DNA from: JBAXAM01 sp037142515
GTDB taxonomy: Bacteria; Pseudomonadota; Gammaproteobacteria; UBA9339
NCBI GenBank assembly: GCA_037142515.1
Contig: JBAXAM010000009.1
Span: 1 to 43,420 of the forward strand
Direction of reading: 5' to 3'
DNA: 43,420 bases
Made by a program: the position numbers and the translations under genes. The first letter of the stretch is position 1; every line of letters begins with the position of its first letter. Positions 7,801 through 16,889 of this stretch are shown piece by piece. Below the pieces are notes generated by a model. The model was not told the origin of the DNA. It worked only from the letters and a program-made list of their open reading frames with translations, and ran no database searches.

Positions 7801-9645
7801 TTAAGCGGCATTAGGAAGCACTGTTTGCGCCTTAGCAGCCACATCTTTCGCAGATCCCATGGCACTAGATCTATATATTTCTGCTATGTCTTTTACTTCT
7901 TTAATCCATTCACCAGCTTTTTTAATAGCATCTTCTCTCCTGGTATTGCATTTTCCTTTAAAATTATGCAGCTTTTTCAGTCGCTTGGCTTGCTGGGCTT
8001 GAGTCTCATCACTATTATTATTATTAACAAGAGTTGCTAAATCTTGCAAAAAAACTAACTCTGGCTGACCTTTTTTACGGCTACTTGGTAGTTGAAATAA
8101 ATCGCCATAATTTTCTTCAGGAAAAGCTTTTTTTAAAGCCGAATTTATGCTGCTTATGTTTCCTTTTAGTGTTTTTTCATCAACATCACTCTTTCTAACC
8201 AGTTGAAAATTTTCTAAAACATCTTGACAAGCTTTATCTGCAACATCAAGTTCCTTTAGCGCCCGCAGATTGCTAGGTTTCTCATATTCGTCCTGAAAAG
8301 ATTTCAGCTGCTCATTTAAGACGCTTTGCCTATCTTTAAGAATTTCTATAGTAGGCTGCGTTTGCTGCACATAGATGTCTTTGTCTTCTTCAAGAATATT
8401 AGCCAAACGTTGCACTGAAGCCAAATCTTCTGGCGATTTAAATAAATTGCCATATTTGGCTCCAGGAAAAACTTCTTTTATAGCTGAATTGAAGCTATCT
8501 GCATCTAGGTTTTCTAATAATAATTTATTACATGCTTCATTAAGTTTCTTTTTTTTCTGCTCTGCCTGATTAATATCATCTATAATTCTGTTGGTTAGAA
8601 TAATTTGTGCATTTGCACTGAGGGTTTTTTCCTTCTGTATCCTGTTATTACTAATTACTAGCTCAACCGTGTTTTTGCTTTCCGCAACGATATTAAAAAA
8701 ATTCTCGTCTGTCTTTTTTGGTATCGTCTCTAGAAATTCTTTACATGCCTTCTTCTCATCTTCTGTGCCGGCAATGATAGGCAGTGTTTCTTCCATAATC
8801 TTTTCGATGTTATAGCGTATTTCTGTGAGTTTACTAGGGTCTTTATCAATATCACGTAGAGAAGCCAACACATTCTCTATGTGATCTCTGCTTTGCATGC
8901 TTATTTTGGGTATTCTTCCAGTCTCGTCTTTGTTTTGAAGATCAACTTTTTCTATCTGTCCTTTTAAAAAATCTTCACTACATAAACGGCTATATATTTC
9001 TTTACAAGCCATCACAAATTTTTTAATTTTTTCCAACCGTTGTGTCGTTTGATCAGCAGTATCCATCGCAAAAATCGCGGCTTTAATCACAGCCTGTTTT
9101 TCTTCGATACTATTAAGAAAGATTTCGCTATCGTTATCGTTTTCTTCATCAATTCTTTCAATTTCACCAAGCGCCTCATTCTTTTTATTAAGATTATTAT
9201 TTATTTTATCAATTATTATATCATGCTCTGATTTCTTTTTTTTGGGAATTATAATCTTCTTGCTATCTTCGTTGTCATTTGTATTCTTATGCTTCCTGTT
9301 AAACCATTTTTCTGGTGCATTATTACTTCTTTTGGCGAAGAACAATATATTTTCTGATGAGTCAGAAAACTTCTTATATGCGACCATTGCATTATGGATT
9401 GGTTTATAGTCAATATCATTCAATTCTTTCTCAATCACTTTAAGGCTATCAATTATTGATTGTAGTTTATCCAAATCAGTTGTATCATTCTTATACAAGT
9501 TGTTTAGGTAATTTAACATAGACCGTATTTTTTCTTTTATGCTTTGCGCTTGTTTTTCATACTTCCCTCCTATAAATTCTTCATCACATAAATCGGTATA
9601 TATACTTCCACAAGCCTTTATAAAGTCGTTAATTGTCTCATCCAT
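7801..9645 (-). CDS. Large helical protein with five degenerate Ala-Cys helix repeats, unknown function
   Basis: 614 aa from ATG 9645. An AAAAGGA site lies 8 bases before this ATG, whereas the frame extends to 9714 with no such site and would leave only 5 bp before the divergent gene. It is almost entirely charged helix, with no signal peptide or membrane segment. Five segments share an Ala-Cys helix start followed by an acidic patch and Phe: residues 8-24 (FIKACGSIY, DEEF), 210-226 (FVMACKEIY, SEDF), 298-316 (KKACKEF, DENF), 369-385 (NEACNKL, DADSF) and 470-490 (DKACQDVL). A second pair, NSAIKEVFPGAKYGNLF (386) and NSALKKAFPEENYGDLF (501), is clearly duplicated. I recognise no family. Convergence with the giant gene and similar style suggest a second secreted effector, but it lacks an acidic tail and ends in QTVLPNAA. 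Confidence 0.82.
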   Translation of the reverse strand: MDETINDFIKACGSIYTDLCDEEFIGGKYEKQAQSIKEKIRSMLNYLNNLYKNDTTDLDKLQSIIDSLKVIEKELNDIDYKPIHNAMVAYKKFSDSSENILFFAKRSNNAPEKWFNRKHKNTNDNEDSKKIIIPKKKKSEHDIIIDKINNNLNKKNEALGEIERIDEENDNDSEIFLNSIEEKQAVIKAAIFAMDTADQTTQRLEKIKKFVMACKEIYSRLCSEDFLKGQIEKVDLQNKDETGRIPKISMQSRDHIENVLASLRDIDKDPSKLTEIRYNIEKIMEETLPIIAGTEDEKKACKEFLETIPKKTDENFFNIVAESKNTVELVISNNRIQKEKTLSANAQIILTNRIIDDINQAEQKKKKLNEACNKLLLENLDADSFNSAIKEVFPGAKYGNLFKSPEDLASVQRLANILEEDKDIYVQQTQPTIEILKDRQSVLNEQLKSFQDEYEKPSNLRALKELDVADKACQDVLENFQLVRKSDVDEKTLKGNISSINSALKKAFPEENYGDLFQLPSSRKKGQPELVFLQDLATLVNNNNSDETQAQQAKRLKKLHNFKGKCNTRREDAIKKAGEWIKEVKDIAEIYRSSAMGSAKDVAAKAQTVLPNAA

Positions 9646-9719
9646 AAAAGTCATCCTTTTACATGTTTTATTTATTGGTGTATTCTTATGCAACAAGTTA
9701 TCCGTAGGAAACATGATAT

Positions 9720-10991
9720 ATGAAAAACCTCAAAATATCAAAGTTGGCTGAAGGTTTTACCTCTCTTGCTATAAGCAACCTCTCCGAAAAAATCGACAAA
9801 AAAAAACAACAAGGAGAAAAGATTTTTAATTTCACCCTAGGAGATTTTTCCCCACAGCAGTTTGCCATTCCCTCTGAACTTGAAGCTGAAATAATAACAG
9901 CCTACCGTGAAAAACATACGAATTATTCGTATATTGGTGGTATCCAAGAGTTGCGCACCGCTATTGCTAAACACATAAAAGTATTTGAGCAATTTGACTA
10001 TGATCCGGATGATATTATAGTTACTAGTGGAGCGCGCCCACTGACCTATCTTCTATTTAAAACTCTAGTTGATCCTGGAGAAAAAGTAATTCATACAGTT
10101 CCATCTTGGAATAACCAGCCATTCATCGAGCTTGCTGGTGCTGAGCCTATTGTTATTGCAGCTAAGCCAGAAAATAATTTTATGATAACCACGCAAGAGT
10201 TAGAGCCACATTTGAAAGAAGCAGTACTTATTACTATCAATTCTCCGCTTAATCCTACTGGTACGGTATTTAGTCGCCAAACATTAAAAGAAATTTTGGA
10301 TTTAATAGTTGTTGAAAATAAAATCAGAGCAAAACATAACCAAAAGCCTTTATATATCTTTTTCGATATTATTTATTGGGTACTTACGTATAATGAAATT
10401 AAATGCGATAACCCCATTATGCTCAATCCAGAGATTCGCGACTATGTAGTATTTGTCGATGGCATATCTAAATGCTTTGCAGCAACGGGAGTAAGGTTAG
10501 GATGGGCTTTTGGGCCAAAGCCTATAATCGAAAAAATGCGCTCTATACTTGCTCATATAGGGGCGTGGGCTCCAAAACCTGAACAAATCGGTACTGCAAG
10601 ATATCTTCAAAAACACGATGCTGTTGCTAATTTCTTAAGTGATTTTAAAAGCAAACTTTTGACCAGATTAAATATTTTTTATACTGCTATCCAAGAGCTT
10701 AAAACTGCTGGTTATAAAGTAGATGCTATTAAACCACAAGGCGCAATTTACTTGTCGATCAAACTAGATCTGATCGGAGCAAAAAAAACTGAAGATAATA
10801 CAATTTTGAAAACAGTAGACGATATTTTAGCGTATTTGCTAGATGATGCTAAAGTAGCACTAGTACCATTTTATTTTTTTGGAACAGAAAAAAACTTTCC
10901 TTGGTTTAGATTATCGGTAGGAACATGTAGTGTTGAAGAGGCCAAAATTGCAGCAGGTAACATTTGTCAGTCAGTTCAAAAATTAAGATAA
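9720..10991 (+). CDS. Class I/II PLP-dependent aminotransferase (aspartate aminotransferase-like)
   Basis: 423 aa. A fold-type I aminotransferase that moves an amino group between an amino acid and a 2-oxo acid using PLP. Visible motifs are NYSYIGGIQELR (substrate loop), the SGARPLTYLL cofactor region, NSPLNPTGTVFS, FFDIIYW with Asp216 for the PLP pyridine nitrogen, and the Schiff-base lysine Lys251 in DGISKCFAATGVRLGW. A late Arg in WFRLSVG fits carboxylate binding. The substrate cannot be fixed from sequence; aspartate or an aromatic amino acid are the usual choices. Its start has AGGA 10 bases upstream. The 74-bp gap to the divergent gene must hold both promoters. The end overlaps trmJ by 28 bases, so the two are co-translated. 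Confidence 0.88.
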   Translation: MKNLKISKLAEGFTSLAISNLSEKIDKKKQQGEKIFNFTLGDFSPQQFAIPSELEAEIITAYREKHTNYSYIGGIQELRTAIAKHIKVFEQFDYDPDDIIVTSGARPLTYLLFKTLVDPGEKVIHTVPSWNNQPFIELAGAEPIVIAAKPENNFMITTQELEPHLKEAVLITINSPLNPTGTVFSRQTLKEILDLIVVENKIRAKHNQKPLYIFFDIIYWVLTYNEIKCDNPIMLNPEIRDYVVFVDGISKCFAATGVRLGWAFGPKPIIEKMRSILAHIGAWAPKPEQIGTARYLQKHDAVANFLSDFKSKLLTRLNIFYTAIQELKTAGYKVDAIKPQGAIYLSIKLDLIGAKKTEDNTILKTVDDILAYLLDDAKVALVPFYFFGTEKNFPWFRLSVGTCSVEEAKIAAGNICQSVQKLR

Positions 10992-11680
10992 TACTAGTTA
11001 ATCCATCGCATCCGGGTAATATCGGCGCTGCTGCGCGCGCGATGAAAACAATGGGATTGGAGCATTTATATTTAGTAAAACCAAAATATTTTCCTCATGT
11101 AGATGCGACTGCGCGAGCTGCTGGCGCTGATGATATCTTGGAAAGCGCTATAATTACCGATTCACTTGCTGATGCATTAAAAGGCTCGAGCGTGGTTTTT
11201 GGTACTAGTGTTCGGCTTCGAGATTTATCATTACCCAAGGTTACTCCTAAAGAAGCCGCGCAAATTATTATCAAAGAAGAAAAACACTCTGTCGCAATTG
11301 TATTTGGTCGCGAAAATAATGGCCTAAGCAATGATGAGTTAGAGCAATGTAATTATCATTTGTATATTCCGACCAACCCTAATTTTAGTTCCCTTAATCT
11401 CGCAGCTGCGGTTCAATTAATAGCTTACGAAATTAAAATAATACAGCAATCAATAGCACCACCTGCTACTGATGTACAAAAACTAGCGAATGCTGAAGAA
11501 ATGCAATCGTTCTACCAACACCTACAGCAAATACTGGTAATGATTAAATTTTTAGATCTTAAAAATCCACGCAAGGTGTTATCAAGATTAAAAATCTTAT
11601 TTAATCGTGCACGTGTGCAAAAAAATGAAATTAATATTCTGCGCGGAATATTATCAGCTATACAATTAAGACTTAAATAG
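10964..11680 (+). CDS. trmJ: tRNA (cytidine/uridine-32-2'-O)-methyltransferase TrmJ
   Basis: 238 aa, SPOUT-class enzyme methylating the 2'-hydroxyl of nucleotide 32 in tRNA anticodon loops with S-adenosylmethionine. It follows the E. coli protein through NPSHPGNIGAAARAMKTMGL at the N-terminus, the knot segments VFGRENNGLSNDEL and NFSSLNLAAAVQLIAYE, and the C-terminal LKILFNRARVQKNEINILRG. The likely start is a TTG at 10964, inside the aminotransferase gene and 6 bases after AGG; there is no ATG before the conserved N-terminus. In enterobacteria trmJ stands next to the isc operon, and here it directly precedes iscS. Confidence 0.93.
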   Translation: MSVSSKIKIILVNPSHPGNIGAAARAMKTMGLEHLYLVKPKYFPHVDATARAAGADDILESAIITDSLADALKGSSVVFGTSVRLRDLSLPKVTPKEAAQIIIKEEKHSVAIVFGRENNGLSNDELEQCNYHLYIPTNPNFSSLNLAAAVQLIAYEIKIIQQSIAPPATDVQKLANAEEMQSFYQHLQQILVMIKFLDLKNPRKVLSRLKILFNRARVQKNEINILRGILSAIQLRLK

Positions 11681-11688
11681 GAACACAA

Positions 11689-12834
11689 ATGTCTAAACCA
11701 ATTTACCTCGATTACATGGCAACTACTCCGGTTGATCCTAGGGTTGCAAAAAAAATGCTGCACTATCTAACTGATGACTGTGCCTTCGGCAATTCCGCAT
11801 CACAACACTTTTATGGTTATCAAGCAAAAGCAGCAATCGAAGATGCGCGTATACAAGTTGCAACTTTAGTTAATAGCAGTCCCAAAAGTATTATTTGGAC
11901 GTCGGGAGCAACAGAAGCAAATAATTTAGCCATCAAAGGCGCTGCTTGTTTTTATCAGCGCCAAGGTAAACACATTATTACTTGTAAAACGGAACATAAA
12001 TCAGTTTTGGATACCTGCAAATACTTAGAAACTATAGGCTTTAACGTTACTTATCTAACACCAAAACCAGATGGCTTAATTGATTTGCATGCGCTCGAAC
12101 AGGCTTTGCAGCCAGATACAATCTTAGTTTCACTTATGCACGTCAATAATGAAATTGGCGTAATTCAAGATATTGCTGCTATCGGCGAGCTTACGCGTTC
12201 TCGCGGAATTTTATTCCATATTGATGCTGCGCAAAGCGCGGGCAAAATTCCAATAGATTTACAAAAACTAAAAATTGATTTAATGTCGTTTTCAGCACAC
12301 AAGATATACGGCCCTTGTGGCATTGGCGCTCTATATGTAAGGCAGCAGCCAAAATTACATTTGGTGCCCCAAGTTCATGGCGGCCAGCAAGAACATGGCT
12401 TGCGAGCTGGAACGCTTGCGTCCCATCAAATTGTCGGTATGGGAGAAGCTATGCAAATTGCCATGCAAGAAATGATAGATGAAAATAAGCGGCTGCTAGC
12501 GCTGCGTAATTATTTGTGGCAAGAAATCAAAAAATTGGGCACTGTTCAAGTAAACGGTTCATTAACTAACCGCGTTGCTGGTAATTTAAATGTGAGTATA
12601 AGAAGCGATATTAGCGGTGAATTATTAGTGGCAGCTTTAAAAGATTTGGCCCTATCTACCGCTGCCACTTGCACTCTAGGACAACCATCATATGTACTTA
12701 GAGCTATTGGAGTACAAGATGAGCTTGCACTGAACACTTTGCGTATTTCAATTGGCAGATTTACTACTGAAGCAGAAGTTGACTTTGCAATTAAACATAT
12801 TAAAGAAGTGGTTTCAAAGTTACGTGCATCTTAA
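11689..12834 (+). CDS. iscS: Cysteine desulfurase IscS, C-terminally shortened
   Basis: 381 aa. It takes sulfur from cysteine as a persulfide for Fe-S clusters and tRNA thiolation, using PLP. Lys205 in SFSAHKIYGPCG is the cofactor lysine, and TEHKSVLD and IDAAQSAGKI are class V landmarks. The mobile catalytic loop reads LALSTAATCTLGQPSYVLRA with Cys328. Compared with E. coli IscS (404 aa), the loop after the Cys is two residues shorter, and the protein stops at VVSKLRAS. It therefore lacks the last 20 or so residues, which help bind the IscU scaffold. Neither iscR, iscU nor hscBA follows. AGGA lies in the trmJ stop region upstream. It is very likely an IscS orthologue that kept the enzyme core. 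Confidence 0.93.
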   Translation: MSKPIYLDYMATTPVDPRVAKKMLHYLTDDCAFGNSASQHFYGYQAKAAIEDARIQVATLVNSSPKSIIWTSGATEANNLAIKGAACFYQRQGKHIITCKTEHKSVLDTCKYLETIGFNVTYLTPKPDGLIDLHALEQALQPDTILVSLMHVNNEIGVIQDIAAIGELTRSRGILFHIDAAQSAGKIPIDLQKLKIDLMSFSAHKIYGPCGIGALYVRQQPKLHLVPQVHGGQQEHGLRAGTLASHQIVGMGEAMQIAMQEMIDENKRLLALRNYLWQEIKKLGTVQVNGSLTNRVAGNLNVSIRSDISGELLVAALKDLALSTAATCTLGQPSYVLRAIGVQDELALNTLRISIGRFTTEAEVDFAIKHIKEVVSKLRAS

Positions 12835-12843
12835 GGAAAAATT

Positions 12844-13164
12844 ATGAAAAATATTTTTTATTATTTTTATTATTACGCCCCAAAATCTCACTTAAAAATT
12901 ACTAAACAAGCTATCTTTGCCGCTGGTGCTGGATGCATAGGCAATTACAGTTGTTGTGCGTGGGAGACAAAAGGAACTGGCCAGTTCAAGCCCGAACTGG
13001 GAAGCAATGCTTATATTGGCAAAATCGGCAAAGTAGCCAAGGTTAGCGAATATAAAGTAGAAACTATCTGTTCATCAGACAAAATTAAAAAAGTAATAAA
13101 AGCACTAAAAAAATCCCACCCATATGAACACCCAGCATTTGGGGTTTTAAAATTAATATATTAA
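12844..13164 (+). CDS. YqfO/NIF3-insert (CutA-like) small protein
   Basis: 106 aa. It matches the PII-like domain that occurs as an insert in NIF3/YqfO proteins and alone as a protein of about 105 aa. Its marks are the HLKITKQAIFAAGAGCIGNYSCC block, a CAWETKGTGQFKP segment, and a C-terminal SHPYEHPAFGVL. The biological role is not established; some databases carry the misleading name structural toxin protein RtxA. The start has TAAGGAAA, shared with the iscS stop. The first residues (IFYYFYYYAP) are unusually rich in Tyr and Phe. It is the last gene of the aminotransferase-trmJ-iscS run before the glgP promoter. Confidence 0.85.
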   Translation: MKNIFYYFYYYAPKSHLKITKQAIFAAGAGCIGNYSCCAWETKGTGQFKPELGSNAYIGKIGKVAKVSEYKVETICSSDKIKKVIKALKKSHPYEHPAFGVLKLIY

Positions 13165-13204
13165 AGTTCATTTTACTAGATTTGCGTAATATTAAGACTT
13201 AGAA

Positions 13205-13234
13205 TTGACGAAGCTTTAGTTAAGGGACTATAAT
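13205..13234 (+). promoter_or_regulatory. Sigma-70-type promoter of glgP
   Basis: TTGACG (13205-13210), an 18-bp spacer and a perfect TATAAT (13229-13234) lie in the gap between the NIF3-like gene and glgP. Transcription would begin near 13241, leaving a 42-base leader with AGGGA before ATG 13283. Confidence 0.75.
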
Positions 13235-13282
13235 TCCAACTATATTTTGATTTGCGCCTACCAACACATTAGGGACAATATT

Positions 13283-15757
13283 ATGTTAAAAAAAAGCAAA
13301 AACAATGAAGAGTCGGTACGTACTGGCAACCAAATAGCTTCTATTAAACAAGATTTTAATGATAATCTGGCATACGTCCAAGGGCGTTTTGCTCCTGTAG
13401 CCACACCCAATGATTACTACATGGCTCTCGCCTACACAATACGCGATCGTTTAATGGACCGGTGGTCTAAAACCGCAAAAACATATTTTACCAATGCATC
13501 ACGCACAATATGTTATCTTTCTGCCGAATTTTTACTCGGACCACAAATGGGAAACAATATAAACAATCTGGGCATCTATGCTCAGGTTAAAAAAAGCATG
13601 GAAGAGCTTGGATTGAACTTAGATGAGTTGCTAGAACAAGAACCAGAACCAGGCTTAGGTAACGGCGGTTTAGGCCGTCTAGCAGCCTGTTATATGGATT
13701 CACTCGCAACTCTGGGCATTCCAGCAATCGGTTATGGAATCCGCTATGAATTTGGCATTTTTAACCAAGAAATACGTAATGGTTGGCAAATAGAAAGCAC
13801 TGACAAATGGTTGCGTTATGGCAATCCTTGGGAAATTGCACGCCCAGAAGTTTCATTTGATGTAAAGTTTGGCGGCTACACTGAAAGCTACACTGATAAA
13901 GATGGCCACTATCGCGTTCGCTGGATTCCTAATCGCGTGGTTAAAAGCGTAGCTTACGATATTCCGATTATTGGCTATCAAGCCAACACTGCTAATTTTA
14001 TCCGTTTATGGAAAGCTGAGGCTTGTGAATCATTCGATTTTAGTGCATTCAATGTTGGCGACTACTATCGCGCGGTTCAAGAAAAAATTTCTTCTGAAAA
14101 TATAACTAAGGTTCTTTATCCAAATGACGAACCATTGGTTGGTAAAAAACTACGTCTAGAGCAACAATACTTTTTTGTCACGAGTGCACTGCAAGACATG
14201 ATTCGCATCTATAAGCAGCGTCAACAGTCCTTGGAGAACTTTAACGAAAAATACGTTGTTCAGCTTAATGATACGCATCCATCAATAGGTATTGCCGAGT
14301 TAATGCGTCTTCTAGTCGATGAACACCAAATGGATTGGGATAAAGCATGGGCAATTACACAAAAAACTTTTTGCTATACTAACCACACAATTTTACCCGA
14401 AGCACTAGAAAAATGGCCACTGCCACTTTTTGTCAGCACTCTACCCCGTCATCTTGAAATTATTTTTGAAATCAATAGCCGTTTTTTAAACAATACCTGC
14501 AAGGCTTTTCTCAATGATGTTGAGCGAATAAAGCGTATGTCTTTAATTGATGAAACAGGCGAGCGCCAAGTTCGTATGGCTAATTTGGCTTGTGTAGGCA
14601 GTAACGCCATCAACGGTGTTTCAAAATTACACACTGAACTGCTCAAAAGTGGTATATTAAAGGATTTCTATGAACTCTGGCCGGAGAAATTCAACAATAA
14701 AACTAATGGCGTTACGCCTAGGCGCTTTATCATGCTGATTAATCCACAATTTACCAATTTAATTAATGCAGCAATTGGTGATGGTTGGATTAAAAATCTG
14801 GACCAGTTGCGTAATTTGGAAAAATTTATAACGGACTCAACATTTATCGAAAAATGGGGACAAATTAAATATAGCAACAAGAAAAATCTTGCAGCTTTTA
14901 TTGCCGAGCGAGTTGGTGTCAAAGTCGACCCTACCTCATTATTTGACATTCAAGCCAAACGCATTCACGAGTATAAACGACAGCATTTGAATTTATTACA
15001 TGCCATTGCACTGTATAACCGTATACGCAACAACCCAAACATTGATATAGCACCACGTACTATAATTTTTGCGGGTAAAGCAGCTCCTGGCTATTACCAA
15101 GCAAAATTAATTATCAAGTTAGCTACCGCAGTAGGTGCAGTCATTAATAATGACCCAAGCGTAAAAGACCGTCTTAAAGTTGTGTTTTTGCCAAACTACA
15201 ATGTTAAAAATGCGCACTGGGTTTACCCTGCTGCCGATCTTTCTGAGCAAATTTCTACAGCTGGCAAAGAGGCTTCTGGTACAGGCAATATGAAATTCGC
15301 AATGAATGGTGCACTAACCATCGGCACGCTGGATGGCGCTAATGTTGAAATGCGCGAAGAAATCGGCGCAGAAAACTTTTTTCTTTTTGGTCTAAATACA
15401 GATCAGATTTTAGAACTAAGAAGCAAAGGTTACAATCCGCGTGATTATATTAGTGCAAACAGTGAACTACGTATGGCGATCGAGCTAATAAACTCTGGTT
15501 GTTTCGCAAGCGATGTAAATTTATTTAAACCGTTAATTGATAGCCTGCTTTATCGTGATGAATTTATGGTGTGCGCCGACTTTGAATCTTATGTTAAGTG
15601 TCAAGACCAGGTAAGCAAGGCTTATAGTGACAAAGCGCGCTGGGCTAAAATGTCAATCCTCAATGTCGCACGTATGGGTAAGTTCTCCTCTGATCGCGCA
15701 ATTCAGGAATATTGCGATGATATATGGAAAATCAAACCAGTGCAGATCGAGGATTAG
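13283..15757 (+). CDS. glgP: Glycogen/starch/alpha-glucan phosphorylase
   Basis: 824 aa, about the length of E. coli GlgP (815). It releases glucose-1-phosphate from the ends of alpha-1,4-glucans in the cytoplasm. The N-terminal region has TICYLSAEFLLGP and the glycine-rich EPEPGLGNGGLGRLAACYMD. The PLP site SGTGNMKFAMNGALTIGTLD and the phosphate-side RIHEYKRQHLN are intact. ATG 13283 is chosen for AGGGA 7 bases upstream; the frame is open to a TTG at 13247 without such a site. No glycogen synthase, branching or debranching gene is nearby, so the source of the glucan (own store or host glycogen) is unknown. Own strong promoter. Confidence 0.95.
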   Translation: MLKKSKNNEESVRTGNQIASIKQDFNDNLAYVQGRFAPVATPNDYYMALAYTIRDRLMDRWSKTAKTYFTNASRTICYLSAEFLLGPQMGNNINNLGIYAQVKKSMEELGLNLDELLEQEPEPGLGNGGLGRLAACYMDSLATLGIPAIGYGIRYEFGIFNQEIRNGWQIESTDKWLRYGNPWEIARPEVSFDVKFGGYTESYTDKDGHYRVRWIPNRVVKSVAYDIPIIGYQANTANFIRLWKAEACESFDFSAFNVGDYYRAVQEKISSENITKVLYPNDEPLVGKKLRLEQQYFFVTSALQDMIRIYKQRQQSLENFNEKYVVQLNDTHPSIGIAELMRLLVDEHQMDWDKAWAITQKTFCYTNHTILPEALEKWPLPLFVSTLPRHLEIIFEINSRFLNNTCKAFLNDVERIKRMSLIDETGERQVRMANLACVGSNAINGVSKLHTELLKSGILKDFYELWPEKFNNKTNGVTPRRFIMLINPQFTNLINAAIGDGWIKNLDQLRNLEKFITDSTFIEKWGQIKYSNKKNLAAFIAERVGVKVDPTSLFDIQAKRIHEYKRQHLNLLHAIALYNRIRNNPNIDIAPRTIIFAGKAAPGYYQAKLIIKLATAVGAVINNDPSVKDRLKVVFLPNYNVKNAHWVYPAADLSEQISTAGKEASGTGNMKFAMNGALTIGTLDGANVEMREEIGAENFFLFGLNTDQILELRSKGYNPRDYISANSELRMAIELINSGCFASDVNLFKPLIDSLLYRDEFMVCADFESYVKCQDQVSKAYSDKARWAKMSILNVARMGKFSSDRAIQEYCDDIWKIKPVQIED

Positions 15758-15759
15758 TT

Positions 15760-16455
15760 GTGGCTCTAACCGAGTGGTACAAAAAGCCAATTGGAGTCGC
15801 TTTATTACAATCTGAATTAGTGGGCCTGTCAAGCATTTTGCCACAAATATTTGGTTATTACATAATGCAAATAGGTGGGCCAAGCGACAATAAAGAAGTG
15901 TTCGCATCATCGCAGATTCACAATCACATTATAATAAACAGTAATTCACCATCGGTTAAATGTCAGTTAGATAAACTACCGTTTCTACCAGGGAGTATTG
16001 ACGTAGCAGTCTTGTTTCACGCTCTTGAATTTGCGCAAGACCCCCAAATAATTCTCAAAGAAGTTTATAACACACTCATACCAAGTGGTTACGCAATAAT
16101 TTTTGGGTTCAATCCATACAGTATTTGGGGTATGGCATCTTTGTGGCAAAAACAAAAAGAGGTCCCATGGCTTGGTAATTGGATTAGTCCTGGACAGATG
16201 CGTCACTTATTGGCTAAAATCGGCTTTAGTATTGGTGATTATAAAACTTTTTATTTTCGGCCACCTAGCATAAGCACTAAACAATTACTATTTCTAGAGG
16301 GTCTTGGACAAATTTTTTGGCCTTATTGTGGAGCAAGTTATATGTATGTAGCACAAAAAACCCTTACAACACCAACTCCAATTAAGCCTATATTCTCATT
16401 TGTAAAATATTTTAAAACAGCAAAAACATTACCAAAAACAGCAAAATGTCCGTAG
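15760..16455 (+). CDS. YafS-like SAM-dependent methyltransferase
   Basis: 231 aa from GTG 15760, preferred because GAGGA lies 6 bases before it and it starts right after the glgP stop; an ATG at 15724 would overlap glgP and has no site. It resembles the YafS-type class I methyltransferases that precede rnhA in many gammaproteobacteria. The glycine-rich SAM motif is degenerate (MQIGGPSD), but the later LPFLPGSIDVAVLFHALEF and the post-core GYAIIFGFNPYSIWG fit the family. Substrate unknown. The last 10 bases overlap rnhA, so the two genes are translationally coupled. Confidence 0.82.
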   Translation: MALTEWYKKPIGVALLQSELVGLSSILPQIFGYYIMQIGGPSDNKEVFASSQIHNHIIINSNSPSVKCQLDKLPFLPGSIDVAVLFHALEFAQDPQIILKEVYNTLIPSGYAIIFGFNPYSIWGMASLWQKQKEVPWLGNWISPGQMRHLLAKIGFSIGDYKTFYFRPPSISTKQLLFLEGLGQIFWPYCGASYMYVAQKTLTTPTPIKPIFSFVKYFKTAKTLPKTAKCP

Positions 16456-16889
16456 AAATTTTTACTGATGGTGCCTGTCGTGGCAACCCCGGTCCGGGAG
16501 GTTGGGGTGCGGTTTTGCGCTACAACAAACATGAAAAGCATATAAATGGTGCCGAAATTTTAACAACTAATAATCGCATGGAATTAACCGCAGTCATTAA
16601 AGCACTTGAAGCTTTAAAAAAATCTTGTGCCATTGAGGTTACCACTGATTCACAATATGTGCGCAAAGGTATTACTGAGTGGCTAAATCAATGGAAAAAG
16701 CGCAACTGGCATACCAGCAATAAAAAACCAGTAAAAAATGTGGATTTATGGCAAGAGTTAGATACACTTGCAAAACAACACAAAATTAACTGGCATTGGG
16801 TCAAGGGGCATAGTGGCCATCCAGAAAATGAATTGGCCGATCAGCTAGCTAATCAAGCTATTGACAGTGCTATCATTAAAAGCCGCTAA
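16446..16889 (+). CDS. rnhA: Ribonuclease HI
   Basis: 147 aa. It cuts the RNA strand of RNA-DNA hybrids (R-loops, primers) with two metal ions. All four acidic catalytic positions are present: Asp8 in FTDGACRGNPGPGGWG, Glu46 in NNRMELTA, Asp68 in TTDSQYV and the Asp of ENELADQLAN. The handle region WLNQWKKRNWHTSNKKPVKN and the His of KGHSGHPEN are also typical. It starts inside the end of the methyltransferase gene. The normal partner gene dnaQ is 1.6 kb away, separated by a reverse-strand gene whose end overlaps rnhA by 14 bases. Confidence 0.97.
   Translation: MSVEIFTDGACRGNPGPGGWGAVLRYNKHEKHINGAEILTTNNRMELTAVIKALEALKKSCAIEVTTDSQYVRKGITEWLNQWKKRNWHTSNKKPVKNVDLWQELDTLAKQHKINWHWVKGHSGHPENELADQLANQAIDSAIIKSR

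Noticed and set aside
7801..9714. Longer 637-aa form of the helical repeat protein starting at 9714.
   Set aside because: It would leave 5 bp before the divergent gene and lacks a ribosome-binding site, while ATG 9645 has AAAAGGA at good distance.
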